From Oscillospiraceae bacterium (GTDB taxonomy: Bacteria > Bacillota > Clostridia > Saccharofermentanales > Saccharofermentanaceae), in the NCBI GenBank assembly GCA_902789515.1, contig CADAOK010000007.1, forward strand, positions 1 through 34,960: a DNA stretch of 34,960 bases, written 5' to 3'. The position numbers and the translations under genes are program-made. Of the stretch, positions 25,439 through 33,449 are shown piece after piece. Under the pieces are notes generated by a model. It did no database searches. It saw nothing but the letters and a program-made list of their open reading frames with translations, and was not told the DNA's origin. Position 1 is the first letter of the stretch, and every line of letters begins with the position of its first letter.

Positions 25439-26995
25439 ATGGCTTCTAAGTCAGACAGCCGCAGGGTATCGGCCAATGTCGCCGTATTCATAATCTCATT
25501 CCTGATCTTCACCACGCTCATAGTATTTGCCGTGTTGTTATTCCTCTCATATGAGAATATGCTGAGGATGCTTTCCCTTGAAGTAACGCACGGAACCCGT
25601 ACTGCTGCACAGGGTCTGGCGATAGATATCGAGACCGTAACGGGATCATACGATAATGAATTCGTTTATACCGTCGATAATGACGGCTCGGCGGCGTTCA
25701 AGAACTCCAGGATCGTAGACAGGTTCATCAATTCCAACCTCTATAACAACTTCGGTTCGGTATATCTGCTTGATTCGGAAGGCAGAGTGCTCAGCAGAGG
25801 CTCGAGCATAGACAATATCCAGGATTCGATAATCATTACCGAAGTATCAGGCGGAAAGTATTACATATCCGACGAGATCGTAATAGAACTCATCAGCACC
25901 GCCAGCAACGGAGAACTTGCAACATACGATACGCATAACTCCATGTCGGTAACATCCATCAGCTGCTGCAAGGTCTACGGCACTGATTATTACTGCGTTG
26001 TAAGCAATACGGAATCCACCAATGCCACAAGGGCAGAGTATATCAACGTAATCTTCCTTCCCGCCATGATAGCGATGGTCATCGCGATCGTGCTCTATGC
26101 CGTATTCGTTTACCTGAGCCTCATGCCGATGAAGGATATCTCATATGCGATCTCCAGGGTCTCCGAAGGCGACTTCAAGGTAAGGGTACAGCAGAAGTAT
26201 TCAGAGCCCGAGAACTATTCGAGCTTCGCGGTATCGAGCGAGTTCACCGAGATGGGCCGCACGGTCAACAACATGATCGAATCACTCGAGAACCAGGAGC
26301 ACGACAGAGAGATCTTCATCTCCTCGATCGCTCACGATATCAGGACTCCGCTCACTTCGATCAACGGCTTCGTAACTGCTATGCTCGACGGCACTATCCC
26401 GCCCGAGAAGCAGCCTCACTATCTCGAACTCATCAAGCAGCAGGCTGACCGTATCTGGACGCTCGTTACTTCAATGACTGAGGCATCTTCGCTGTCACAC
26501 GTCGATCCTTCCATGATGGAAGCGTTCAACATCAACGAGATGATCACGGACATCGTGGATAACCTCGAAGCACAGCTGGCGGAGAAGAACATCAAGGTCA
26601 TCAAGTCCCTTGATCCGGGCCCCGGCATCATTGCTTACGGTGAAGCGCAGCAGCTCTGCCGCGTCATCATCAACATCATCACCAATGCCATCAAGTTCAC
26701 GCCTTCAGGCGGTTCGATCAAGGTGTCGACCGAGACTGACAGGCGCAACAACAAGATCTGGATATCCGTAGAGGACTCCGGAGCAGGCGTCGAAGAATCC
26801 AAGCGTAAGAGGATCTTCGAGAGCTTCTATAAGGGCGATCCGTCGCGTAAGGTCGAAGGATTCGGTCTCGGTCTTTATATCTGCAAACAGATCCTTGCCG
26901 GTCACGGTCAGACTATAGTCTGCGACGAAGGCACGGAGCTGGGCGGCGCGAAGTTCGTATTCTCATTCCCGACCGAGCCTGCAGATAAGCGCTGA
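25439..26995 (+). CDS. Membrane sensor histidine kinase
   Basis: The 518-residue kinase has two membrane helices (about 13-37 and 204-224) that enclose an extracytoplasmic sensor domain of about 165 residues. A HAMP domain (PMKDISYAISRVSEGDF), the HisKA box SIAHDIRTPLTSI with H299, the N box IINIITNAIKF with N416, and G boxes EDSGAGV and GFGLGLYICKQI follow. The cognate regulator is encoded 3 nt upstream. The signal is unknown; the sensor domain contains a CC pair (SISCCKVYG). If the regulator frameshift is real, this kinase has lost its partner. GAGG at the end of the preceding gene serves as the ribosome site. Confidence 0.9.
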   Translation: MASKSDSRRVSANVAVFIISFLIFTTLIVFAVLLFLSYENMLRMLSLEVTHGTRTAAQGLAIDIETVTGSYDNEFVYTVDNDGSAAFKNSRIVDRFINSNLYNNFGSVYLLDSEGRVLSRGSSIDNIQDSIIITEVSGGKYYISDEIVIELISTASNGELATYDTHNSMSVTSISCCKVYGTDYYCVVSNTESTNATRAEYINVIFLPAMIAMVIAIVLYAVFVYLSLMPMKDISYAISRVSEGDFKVRVQQKYSEPENYSSFAVSSEFTEMGRTVNNMIESLENQEHDREIFISSIAHDIRTPLTSINGFVTAMLDGTIPPEKQPHYLELIKQQADRIWTLVTSMTEASSLSHVDPSMMEAFNINEMITDIVDNLEAQLAEKNIKVIKSLDPGPGIIAYGEAQQLCRVIINIITNAIKFTPSGGSIKVSTETDRRNNKIWISVEDSGAGVEESKRKRIFESFYKGDPSRKVEGFGLGLYICKQILAGHGQTIVCDEGTELGGAKFVFSFPTEPADKR

Positions 26996-26996
26996 C

Positions 26997-27632
26997 ATGT
27001 CCCGTATCAGCAGGAAACAGCTCGCGGCAATGGCATGGGATGCTCTGACGGCAGAGTTCCCCGATTCACAATGCTCCCTTGATACGGACAGGCCCGAGCG
27101 CCTGGCGATAAGAGGGATACTTTCCGCACAGTGTACCGATGTGAGAGTAAACCTGACGGCGAAGGAGCTTTTCGCGAAGTACCCGGAGCCGGCTGACATA
27201 GCAGCGGCGGATATCGAAGACATAGCCGGGATGATAAGGCCCGTCGGTCTGACAGGATCCAAGTCCAGGTCGGTGAAGGCTTTCGCGGAGAAGCTTACAG
27301 GTGAGTGGGGAGGAGTTATCCCCAACGATGTTCCCGCCCTCATGGAGATCCCCGGCATAGGCCGCAAGATCGCCAACCTCATCGTGGGCGAGATATACGG
27401 CACGCCCGCGATCGTCGTCGACACGCACTGCAAGCGCGTCATGTACAGGATAGGCATATCTGACAGCAAGGACCCTGCAGGAGTCGAGAAAGACATGATG
27501 AAGGTCTTTGACGAAGACAAGTGGATCGCGATAGGACATCTGTCCGTCGACCTCGGAAGAGAATACTGCACGGCGAAAAATCCGAGATGCGCAGATTGCC
27601 CGCTTGGTGCGTTCTGCAGGAGGAGGGTCTGA
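26997..27632 (+). CDS. nth: Endonuclease III (DNA glycosylase/AP lyase)
   Basis: The 211-residue protein has the Nth layout: ILSAQCTDVRVN, the helix-hairpin-helix MEIPGIGRKIANL with catalytic lysine K124, and VVDTHCKRV with catalytic aspartate D142. The C-terminal iron-sulphur motif C191-x6-C198-x2-C201-x5-C207 is complete. It removes oxidised pyrimidines and nicks the abasic site. It begins just after the kinase stop and overlaps recG by one base (TGATG). Confidence 0.93.
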   Translation: MSRISRKQLAAMAWDALTAEFPDSQCSLDTDRPERLAIRGILSAQCTDVRVNLTAKELFAKYPEPADIAAADIEDIAGMIRPVGLTGSKSRSVKAFAEKLTGEWGGVIPNDVPALMEIPGIGRKIANLIVGEIYGTPAIVVDTHCKRVMYRIGISDSKDPAGVEKDMMKVFDEDKWIAIGHLSVDLGREYCTAKNPRCADCPLGAFCRRRV

Positions 27633-29572
27633 TGGCGGCGATACATCTGTCCAGTCCCGTGGCAGCATTATACGGCATAGGTCCTTCTGCCGAGGAGAAG
27701 CTTGCAAAACTCGGCATAGAGACTATCTATGACCTGATCACATACATCCCCAGAAGGTATAACGACTGGAACAACGCGGGGGACTTCTACGATGCCCGGG
27801 ACGGCATGGAGATAACCTTCCGCGCACATGTGGCGACCAAGCCGGAAGTGAACGTCAGGTCCAGGACAAGACCTGTCAGCTTCTACCTGTCGGACGGCTT
27901 CAAGCGCATCAAGGTGACCTTCTTCAACTCATCTTACATCGCCCGAAAGTTTGCAGTTGGCGACGAGTGCTTCGTACACGGCAAGGTCACGATGTTCGCA
28001 GGAAAGCCCCAGATGGTAAACCCCTACATCGAGAATGCTTCGAAGATCAACCCCGATGAGCTCGTAAAGCCCGTGTATCCGCTGACCGAAGGCGTGACTT
28101 CCAACAACCTGTCGAGGTGGGTAAGGACGGCACTGGATCTGTGCGGATCCGAGCTGCTGAATGTCATACCGCAGGAAGTCGTTAAGGCGGAGGGCTTCGT
28201 CGCGCCTTCCGAGTGCTACCGCATGATACATTTCCCGAAGGACATGGCTGAAGCCGACAGGGCAAGAAGACAGATAGCATACGAAGAGCTTATCCTGCTC
28301 GGGATAGGCATGAAGATAGCAGGCTCTGATACCACGGTGACGGAGAAGGCCGAGAGAGTCGTGCCGCCTCCGGGTTCGGCACTTAACGAAGACATCAAGA
28401 CCAGGTGGAATAAGATAATATCCAACCTGGGCTTCAAGCTCACTGATGACCAGGCAAAGGCCGTCAGGGAGATACAGATGGATCTCATGAAGGATACCCC
28501 GATGAACCGCCTTGTACAGGGAGACGTAGGATCGGGCAAGACCGTCGTCGCGATACTTGCGATGGCGATGACTGCGCTCATGGGCAAGCAGTCTGTTCTT
28601 CTCGCACCGACTTCGGTCCTCGCGAGCCAGCATTACAACACCGCGGTAAAGCTCCTCGAGGGCAGCGGTATCAATGTCGTGCTGCTGCTCGGCAAGACCA
28701 AACAGTCGGTCAAGAAAGAGATCAAGGAGAAGATGAGGCAGGGTGAGGCCGCAGTGATCATCGGAACTCACGCACTGCTGTCCGATAATGTCGAATTCGA
28801 CGATCTTGCTCTCGTAATAGCAGACGAGCAGCACAGGTTCGGCGTAAAGCAGAGGGAGAAGCTCCTCATCAAGCAGGGCGCTTCGGGCGAGGTCAACAGT
28901 GTGCACAACCTCGTCATGACGGCTACGCCCATCCCAAGGACACTCGCGATGGTGCTCTACGGTGACATGGCCACATCGATAATCAAGCAGAAGCCGGCAG
29001 GCCGTCAGACGATCAAGACCTGGTTTGTCGATTCAAGGACGAGCCCTGACATCACGGATGTGCTAAAGTCCAAGCTCGAAGCAGGTGAGCAGGCTTACAT
29101 CGTCTGCGCCAAGATAGATGACGAACACATGGAGCCCGACGACGGCTACAGGATGACACCCGACGTCGACGAGTCAGAGATAATAAGCGTAGTCCAGATG
29201 AAGGAAATGATCGACAAGACGGGACTGTCGGGAAGATATACCACGGAGACTCTGTACGGCTCGATGAACGAGGCTGCAAAGCTCGATGTCATGGAGCGTT
29301 TTGTAAGGGGCGAGGTGAAGATACTGATATCCACGACCGTTGTCGAAGTCGGCGTAGACAACCCCAATGCCAATGTCATGGTCATCATGGATGCCGACAG
29401 GTTCGGCCTGTCCACTCTGCATCAGTTAAGAGGAAGAATCGAGGATCGGAAGGGGCTCGTCCAAGTCCTTCTGCCTCCTTGTATCGGAGTCCAGATCCGA
29501 ACTCGCGCTCCAGAGGATCAAGATGATGTGCGAATCCTCGGACGGTTTCGAACTGGCCCAGAAAGACCTTGA
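27632..29572 (+). CDS. recG: ATP-dependent DNA helicase RecG, N-terminal part before a frameshift
   Basis: The start at 27632 follows AGGAGGAGGG at 27618-27627 and overlaps the nth stop; an upstream in-frame ATG inside nth has no support. The wedge domain (ALYGIGPSAEEKLAKLGI, YIPRRYNDW, an OB fold) is followed by the helicase core: LTDDQAKAVREI, GDVGSGKTVVA, LAPTSVLASQHY, IADEQHRFGVKQR, TATPIPRTLAM and FGLSTLHQLRGRI. Then frame is lost: EDRKGLVQVLL and onward is not RecG-like and ends at 29572. The break falls within motif VI (HQLRGRIGRG). RecG remodels stalled forks and Holliday junctions. See the following entry for the remainder. Confidence 0.88.
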   Translation: MAAIHLSSPVAALYGIGPSAEEKLAKLGIETIYDLITYIPRRYNDWNNAGDFYDARDGMEITFRAHVATKPEVNVRSRTRPVSFYLSDGFKRIKVTFFNSSYIARKFAVGDECFVHGKVTMFAGKPQMVNPYIENASKINPDELVKPVYPLTEGVTSNNLSRWVRTALDLCGSELLNVIPQEVVKAEGFVAPSECYRMIHFPKDMAEADRARRQIAYEELILLGIGMKIAGSDTTVTEKAERVVPPPGSALNEDIKTRWNKIISNLGFKLTDDQAKAVREIQMDLMKDTPMNRLVQGDVGSGKTVVAILAMAMTALMGKQSVLLAPTSVLASQHYNTAVKLLEGSGINVVLLLGKTKQSVKKEIKEKMRQGEAAVIIGTHALLSDNVEFDDLALVIADEQHRFGVKQREKLLIKQGASGEVNSVHNLVMTATPIPRTLAMVLYGDMATSIIKQKPAGRQTIKTWFVDSRTSPDITDVLKSKLEAGEQAYIVCAKIDDEHMEPDDGYRMTPDVDESEIISVVQMKEMIDKTGLSGRYTTETLYGSMNEAAKLDVMERFVRGEVKILISTTVVEVGVDNPNANVMVIMDADRFGLSTLHQLRGRIEDRKGLVQVLLPPCIGVQIRTRAPEDQDDVRILGRFRTGPERP

Positions 29573-29786
29573 ATTAAGAGGCCCCGGCGATTTCTTCGGA
29601 ACGAGACAGCACAGCATCCCGTCGCTAAGGGCGGCCAATCTCTATACGGATATAGCGATTGCTTCGGAAGCGTGCGAGGCGGTGAATAAGGTTTTCGAGG
29701 AGAAGACAGAGGAAGCGTCTGTGCTGTATAATGCGATCGCATCCATGTTCGAGCTGAGATTCGGAAGAAAGATGGGGTCATTGTGA
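29442..29786 (+). pseudogene. recG: RecG C-terminal part, in the shifted frame
   Basis: From 29442 the third reading frame gives RIGRGSSKSFCLLVSE, then MMCESSDGFELAQKDLELRG and PGDFFGTRQHS, the standard RecG C-terminus, ending with a TGA at 29784-29786. At the junction the DNA reads AGAATCG (29435-29441) followed by AGGATCG (29442-29448). A single copy would give an uninterrupted HQLRGRIGRGSSKS. The lesion is therefore best described as a 7-base imperfect tandem duplication. The product of the first frame would lack the motif VI arginines and the terminal domain, so it should be inactive. rsmD follows 1 nt after the stop. Confidence 0.85.
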
Positions 29787-29787
29787 C

Positions 29788-30123
29788 ATGCCGAGAGTGG
29801 TAACGGGAAGGTTCAGAGGAGCGGTGCTCCAGGCGCCAAAGGGGGACAAGACGAGGCCTACGACCGATAAGGTCAAGGAGGCTCTGTTCTCCATAATCCA
29901 GCGGGACGTGCCGGGATCCGAGTTCCTCGATCTGTGCGCAGGCTGCGGCCAGATAGGCATCGAAGCCGTGTCCAGGGGAGCAGTCAGGGCCACGGGAACC
30001 TGCAAGGATGATCTCGCAGAACCTCGAGAAGATCCGCATGAAGGATTCCGACGAGTTCCGTTTCTACCGCATGGGAGTGCTTCCGGCCCTCGAAATGCTT
30101 GCCTCAAAGGGAGAAAAATTTGA
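29788..30123 (+). pseudogene. rsmD: 16S rRNA methyltransferase RsmD, N-terminal part before a frameshift
   Basis: The frame begins MPRVVTGRFRGAVLQAPKG and continues TRPTTDKVKEALFSII, then the SAM site FLDLCAGCGQIGIEAVSRGA, all RsmD hallmarks. After RAT (to 29994) the translation becomes unrelated (GTCKDDLAEPRED) and stops at 30123. RsmD makes m2G966 in 16S rRNA. The missing piece corresponds to the FVExx strand carrying the acidic residue that holds the SAM ribose. A deletion of about 11 nt at 29994/29995 would explain both the frame change and the missing residues; the exact size is inferred. Confidence 0.82.
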
Positions 30124-30358
30124 TATTATATTCATGGATCCCCCGTACAGGATCGTGCCTGATCTGGCAAGGGATGCGGCCGAGCTGATCTGCCGCGGAA
30201 ACCTGCTTGCCGATGACGGTATGCTTATCGTGGAACACGCGGAAGACAACCCTCCCGTGTATGACCAGATAGCGCTCGAGCATGTTCGTTCTTGTAGTTA
30301 CGGGATTACAGTGTTAACATTTTTTAAGAAGAATAAAGAAAAGAGGGGAAATTCTTGA
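29995..30358 (+). pseudogene. rsmD: RsmD C-terminal part, in the shifted frame
   Basis: In the +1 frame the protein resumes as EPARMISQNLEKIRM, then FDIIFMDPPYR with the catalytic DPPY motif, LLADDGMLIVEH and a basic end, with a TGA at 30356-30358. An ATG at 30008 opens this frame but lacks a good ribosome site, so independent translation is unlikely. The neighbours are standard: rsmD followed by coaD is a conserved pair across bacteria. The TGA overlaps the TTG start of coaD. Confidence 0.82.
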
Positions 30359-30852
30359 AGGTAATGCTTTTCCCGGGCACCTTCGACCCGTTCACAAGAG
30401 GTCACAGGGATATCGTAAGGCGTGCTTCGAAGCTTTGCGACAAGCTTGTTGTGGCCGTTATGGAGAACAGCGCCAAGTCTCCTCTCTTTACGCCCGATGA
30501 GAGAGTCGATCTTATCAAGAGATCGCTCGCCGGCGAGAACCTTAATAACATCGAGGTCATGGAGTGGGGAGGCCTGCTCGTAGACCTCTACAAGCAGCTC
30601 GACTGCTGCGCTTCGGTAAGGGGCATCAGGTCAGAGTCGGATTTCCGCTATGAGGCAGAGCTCGCGCTCGCGAACAGGCTTCTGTATCCGGAATACGATG
30701 CGATCCTCCTGCCGTGCAGAGACGATATGTCGCTCATAAGCTCGACCATCGTCAAGGAAGTAGGATATTACGGCGGCGACATCTCGAAGATGGTTCCTGC
30801 CGAGATTATTGATACAGTAAACGATAAATTCATGAAAGGAAGGAAACAATAA
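30355..30852 (+). CDS. coaD: Phosphopantetheine adenylyltransferase CoaD
   Basis: The 165-residue enzyme transfers AMP to 4'-phosphopantetheine to make dephospho-CoA. It shows LFPGTFDPFTRGHRDI with the TxGH nucleotidyltransferase motif at 14-17, CCASVRGIRSESDFRYE and SLISSTIVKEV. The start is a TTG at 30355, chosen because AGGGG at 30344-30348 sits 6 nt upstream and MKVMLFPG aligns with the family N-terminus. The ATG at 30364 would be 15 nt from that site and truncate the first strand. The stop overlaps the next gene (TAATG). Confidence 0.94.
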   Translation: MKVMLFPGTFDPFTRGHRDIVRRASKLCDKLVVAVMENSAKSPLFTPDERVDLIKRSLAGENLNNIEVMEWGGLLVDLYKQLDCCASVRGIRSESDFRYEAELALANRLLYPEYDAILLPCRDDMSLISSTIVKEVGYYGGDISKMVPAEIIDTVNDKFMKGRKQ

Positions 30853-31343
30853 TGGAGAACAGTAACTTCAATCAGGGAGGCCAGCGTTACGACGCCATAA
30901 AGCACATCGATTATCTTATCGATACCATCAAGGACGCTACGGGCGTACCGTTCTCTGACAAGTGTTCTATCGAGAGGAATGAGACCATCAACTCTCTCCA
31001 GATATTGAAGAATAATCTTCCGGGTGCAGTAGCTCAGGCAAACGACATCGTTGCAAGGGCTCAGGATATCATCAGCACCGCTCGTGACAAGAATAAGAAG
31101 ATCATCGACGACGCTAACAGAATGTATGCGATCAAGGTCAATGACCACGAGATCACAAAGGGCGCCAGAGAAGAAGCTGCCCAGATCATTGCCAATGCTG
31201 AGGCTCAGGCAGAAGAGCTCAGAAAGAATGCTCACCTGTATGTTAAGCAGCTGCTCGAGGGCGTAAACGATGACCTCGCTGCATGCTCTGCAAAGCTTCA
31301 GACAAATCTTAAGGAGCTTGATTCTGCGATAGACGGCGAGTGA
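30852..31343 (+). CDS. Coiled-coil protein of unknown function downstream of coaD
   Basis: The 163-residue protein is predicted cytoplasmic and mainly helical. Residues about 75-135 are rich in Ala, Glu, Lys and Ile with heptad character (ARAQDIISTARDKNKKIIDD; AREEAAQIIANAEAQAEEL). This resembles ATP synthase subunit b or DivIVA-like coiled coils. Similar small proteins follow coaD in many Clostridia, where they are often labelled ATPase without good reason. No membrane segment or catalytic motif is seen. It starts in the TAATG overlap with coaD. A scaffolding or divisome-linked role would be speculation. Confidence 0.75.
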   Translation: MENSNFNQGGQRYDAIKHIDYLIDTIKDATGVPFSDKCSIERNETINSLQILKNNLPGAVAQANDIVARAQDIISTARDKNKKIIDDANRMYAIKVNDHEITKGAREEAAQIIANAEAQAEELRKNAHLYVKQLLEGVNDDLAACSAKLQTNLKELDSAIDGE

Positions 31344-31352
31344 GCCTGCCTC

Positions 31353-31407
31353 CTCGCTTAGGTCCTCCGCACTCGCTCGGTATTACCTGCTCGCTTAGGT
31401 CCTCCGC
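31353..31407 (+). repeat. Direct repeat with hairpin potential in the 31344-31558 gap
   Basis: CTCGCTTAGGTCCTCCGC occurs exactly twice, at 31353-31370 and 31390-31407, 37 nt apart. Related short pieces (CTCGCTCGGTATT, CTTCGCTCAGG) surround them. The second copy continues into a hairpin CCGCGC-TTCGCTT-GTGCGG (31404-31422), and CCTGC near 31386 can pair with GCAGG near 31432. The C/T-rich composition differs from flanking genes. It looks like a small dispersed intergenic element; whether copies occur elsewhere in the genome cannot be judged here. Confidence 0.6.
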
Positions 31408-31467
31408 GCTTCGCTTGTGCGGAAAACGCTCGCAGGCAATACTTCGCTCAGGAATGAGATTGGAATA

Positions 31468-31497
31468 ATAAAGCCCCGCACGGGGCTTTATCTTTTT
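31468..31497 (+). terminator. Rho-independent terminator
   Basis: ATAAAGCCCC (31468-31477) pairs perfectly with GGGGCTTTAT (31482-31491) around GCAC, followed by CTTTTT. It ends the nth-to-coiled-coil transcript and isolates the ATPase/DUF4276/hemW unit. The stem is nearly symmetric but there is no A-run of equal quality for the minus strand. Confidence 0.92.
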
Positions 31498-31505
31498 GAA
31501 AGTAT

Positions 31506-31511
31506 TATAAT
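31506..31511 (+). promoter_or_regulatory. Consensus -10 box for the ATPase-DUF4276-hemW unit
   Basis: A perfect TATAAT lies 9 nt past the terminator T-run and 48 nt before the ATPase ATG. The -35 position falls inside the terminator stem and matches poorly, so promoter strength is uncertain. AGAGGA at 31548-31553 is the ribosome site. Confidence 0.45.
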
Positions 31512-31558
31512 GAAAGACAGGAAATCATTATGCTTCGGCTCGAGGAAAGAGGATAAGT

Positions 31559-32767
31559 ATGATACTCGGTGTACAGATAATCAATTTCGATATATTCGAT
31601 AACGATCAGGCGGGCATACTGATAGATGAGAGCGTAAGTCCCGCAGGAGAAGGCGGGCATCGCGCGAATCCGATGCGTAAGCTCAACGCCCTGATAGGAC
31701 GCAACAATACCGGCAAGACCAGCTTTATGGGGTGCCTTGCCTACATGAAGGACTGCGTTACCGACGGCGTTACTGCAGCGTCGATCAGCTGCGGAAGACC
31801 GGGGTTCTCCAACATGACTCCCGATAAGTCCAAGCCTTCCAAGTTCAAGGTGTTCTTCAAGCTGGGTGACAGGGAGACCGGCAAGTCCGACTATATCCAG
31901 TACGAGCTGTCCATCCTGGCAAACAGGTTCGGAACGCCTGTCGTATCTTACGAGAAGGCCGTGAGGAGCACCCGCGAAGAAGGCGGGACATATAAGCTGA
32001 CAACGCTGCTCGAAGTAACTGACGGAGAAGGCTTTGTGCTTTGTCCCGGAAGAGATGACGGCAAGACAGAAGAGATCTCGCTCGACGACGATCACCGCAC
32101 GGCTCTCAGCCTGTTCGGCAAGCTCAGAAGATATACGCATCTCTGCGACCTCTTCCATGAGATATCAGGCTGGTTCTTCTGCAGTTTCTCTTCAGAAGAG
32201 CAGAGTTCGTACTTTACCGAGGGCGGCGCGCCCGGCGGCCACAAGCACCTGAACAGCACCGGCTCCAATGTCGGCAACGTGCTGGAATTCATCAAGCAGA
32301 ACGACGAGGAAGAATATAACAGGATAGTATCCGAGATCCAGAGCAAGATCCCGACGATGAAGAAGAAAAAGAATCTTCCCAAGGCCCTCTCCGAGAGCCC
32401 TGATAAGCTCTTCCTGTATCTGCTCCTCCTTAGGGACGGATCTCCCAGGTCTACGATATTCATCGAGACACCGGACAAGGACCTCTACCACGATATGGTG
32501 GACGTGCTGGCCGACGAGATGCGTGAGTACTCCATCAGGAATCATTACTGCCAGATCGTGTTCTCCACGCACAATCCCTACATAATCGAGACCATGTCGC
32601 CTAAGGAGATATGGGTGTTCTCGAGATCTTTTGAGTTCGATTCGGGTGATGTGACGATAAGCTGTGCCGGCGACGATCCGCTCGTCAACGAGATGTTCTC
32701 GCAGGGTGTGGGCATGGGCGCAATATGGTACGGCGGATATCTTGATCCGGACCAGAAGGAAGAATGA
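31559..32767 (+). CDS. ABC/AAA_21-type ATPase, putative defence-associated
   Basis: The 402-residue cytoplasmic protein has a Walker A GRNNTGKT at 47-54, preceded by NALI as in RecF/OLD-type ATPases. The signature-like region is KALSESPDKL (275-284) instead of LSDGT. A Walker B-like IFIETP lies at 300-305, and an H-loop/switch VFSTHNPYIIE at 334-344. The middle (about 75-270) is a divergent insertion with no motif I recognise. The next gene encodes a TOPRIM-like DUF4276 protein one base later, so the two probably form a complex. Such ATPase plus TOPRIM pairs include OLD-family and PARIS-type anti-phage modules. Function here is inferred from architecture and context only. Confidence 0.8.
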   Translation: MILGVQIINFDIFDNDQAGILIDESVSPAGEGGHRANPMRKLNALIGRNNTGKTSFMGCLAYMKDCVTDGVTAASISCGRPGFSNMTPDKSKPSKFKVFFKLGDRETGKSDYIQYELSILANRFGTPVVSYEKAVRSTREEGGTYKLTTLLEVTDGEGFVLCPGRDDGKTEEISLDDDHRTALSLFGKLRRYTHLCDLFHEISGWFFCSFSSEEQSSYFTEGGAPGGHKHLNSTGSNVGNVLEFIKQNDEEEYNRIVSEIQSKIPTMKKKKNLPKALSESPDKLFLYLLLLRDGSPRSTIFIETPDKDLYHDMVDVLADEMREYSIRNHYCQIVFSTHNPYIIETMSPKEIWVFSRSFEFDSGDVTISCAGDDPLVNEMFSQGVGMGAIWYGGYLDPDQKEE

Positions 32768-32768
32768 C

Positions 32769-33449
32769 ATGAAGATCGAGATACTCGCTGAAGACAAATC
32801 CGGTTCTGTCGTAGTTCACCGCGAAGTGCAGAAGATCTGCGCCAAGGTCGGGATCAATACGGAGATAGACGTCAGGCCCCACAGAGGCTGCGGAAGCCTG
32901 CCCAAGGACCTTGATGCGAAGCCTGCAAAGTTCGCGAACTCACTGCTCGACCTTCTGCCCGCGGAATGCCGTGCTTATAATTCCGTATACGGCAATAAGG
33001 ACCTGATACTCATTGTCGTGATGGATTCCGACGACAAGGATCCGCAGCAGCTCAGGAACGAATTATATGAGGTAGCAAGAACGTATGCTCCCGATGTAAG
33101 GAGCGTGGTAGGTCTTTGCACCGAAGAGATAGAGGCGTGGATGCTGGGCGACCGCAAAGCCCTTCTGAAGGCCTATCCCGATGCAAACACGGATGTTCTC
33201 GATTCCTATGAACAGGACAGCGTCTGCGGTACGTGGGAAGTGCTCTGCCGCGCGATAAGCGATGATTACGACGAACTCATCGATATCGGGTATCCTGCCA
33301 TAGGTCACTACAAGGCTCAGTGGGCTTCGAGGATATCGAGATTCCTCGAGCCGGAGAACAATGTCTCGCCGAGCTTTACCACTTTCAAATATGCACTGGA
33401 GACGGCCCTTAAGAATCCGAAGCCGCTGGTAAGGAAGACGAGCTTCTGA
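32769..33449 (+). CDS. DUF4276-family protein, TOPRIM-like putative nuclease
   Basis: The 226-residue protein starts MKIEILAEDKSG, with E8 where DUF4276 proteins have VEGxTE. It then has LILIVVMDSDDKD with D86 and D88, and CTEEIEAWMLGD (117-128), the family's EAWLL.D hallmark. The E...DxD pattern after beta strands fits a TOPRIM metal site. An in-frame ATG far upstream inside the ATPase gene gives an unrelated extension; the ATG at 32769 has AAGGAAG about 6 nt upstream. It follows the ATPase by one nt and overlaps hemW (TGATG). A role as the effector nuclease of the ATPase is inference. Confidence 0.78.
   Translation: MKIEILAEDKSGSVVVHREVQKICAKVGINTEIDVRPHRGCGSLPKDLDAKPAKFANSLLDLLPAECRAYNSVYGNKDLILIVVMDSDDKDPQQLRNELYEVARTYAPDVRSVVGLCTEEIEAWMLGDRKALLKAYPDANTDVLDSYEQDSVCGTWEVLCRAISDDYDELIDIGYPAIGHYKAQWASRISRFLEPENNVSPSFTTFKYALETALKNPKPLVRKTSF

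Noticed and set aside
24756..26995. Insertion of the two-component system by a mobile element
   Set aside because: No transposase, terminal repeats or target duplications are seen, and base usage appears like that of the neighbours.
27521..27631. Extended RecG start inside nth
   Set aside because: The extra 37 residues are not RecG-like, and a strong AGGAGG site directs initiation at 27632.
27929..28906. Long open frame (325 codons) on the minus strand opposite recG
   Set aside because: It is antisense to conserved RecG helicase motifs, has no ribosome site and shows no recognisable family; it reflects codon bias of the real gene.
29435..29560. Programmed ribosomal frameshifting in recG
   Set aside because: There is no slippery sequence or stimulatory structure that I can see, RecG is not known to use it, and a 7-base duplication explains the shift fully.
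31344..31460. CRISPR-like array
   Set aside because: There are only two exact repeat copies 37 nt apart, giving a 19-nt spacer, with no cas genes nearby.
32664..32768. Extended start of the DUF4276 gene within the ATPase gene
   Set aside because: The extra residues are an out-of-frame reading of the ATPase C-terminus, and the ATG at 32769 has its own ribosome site.
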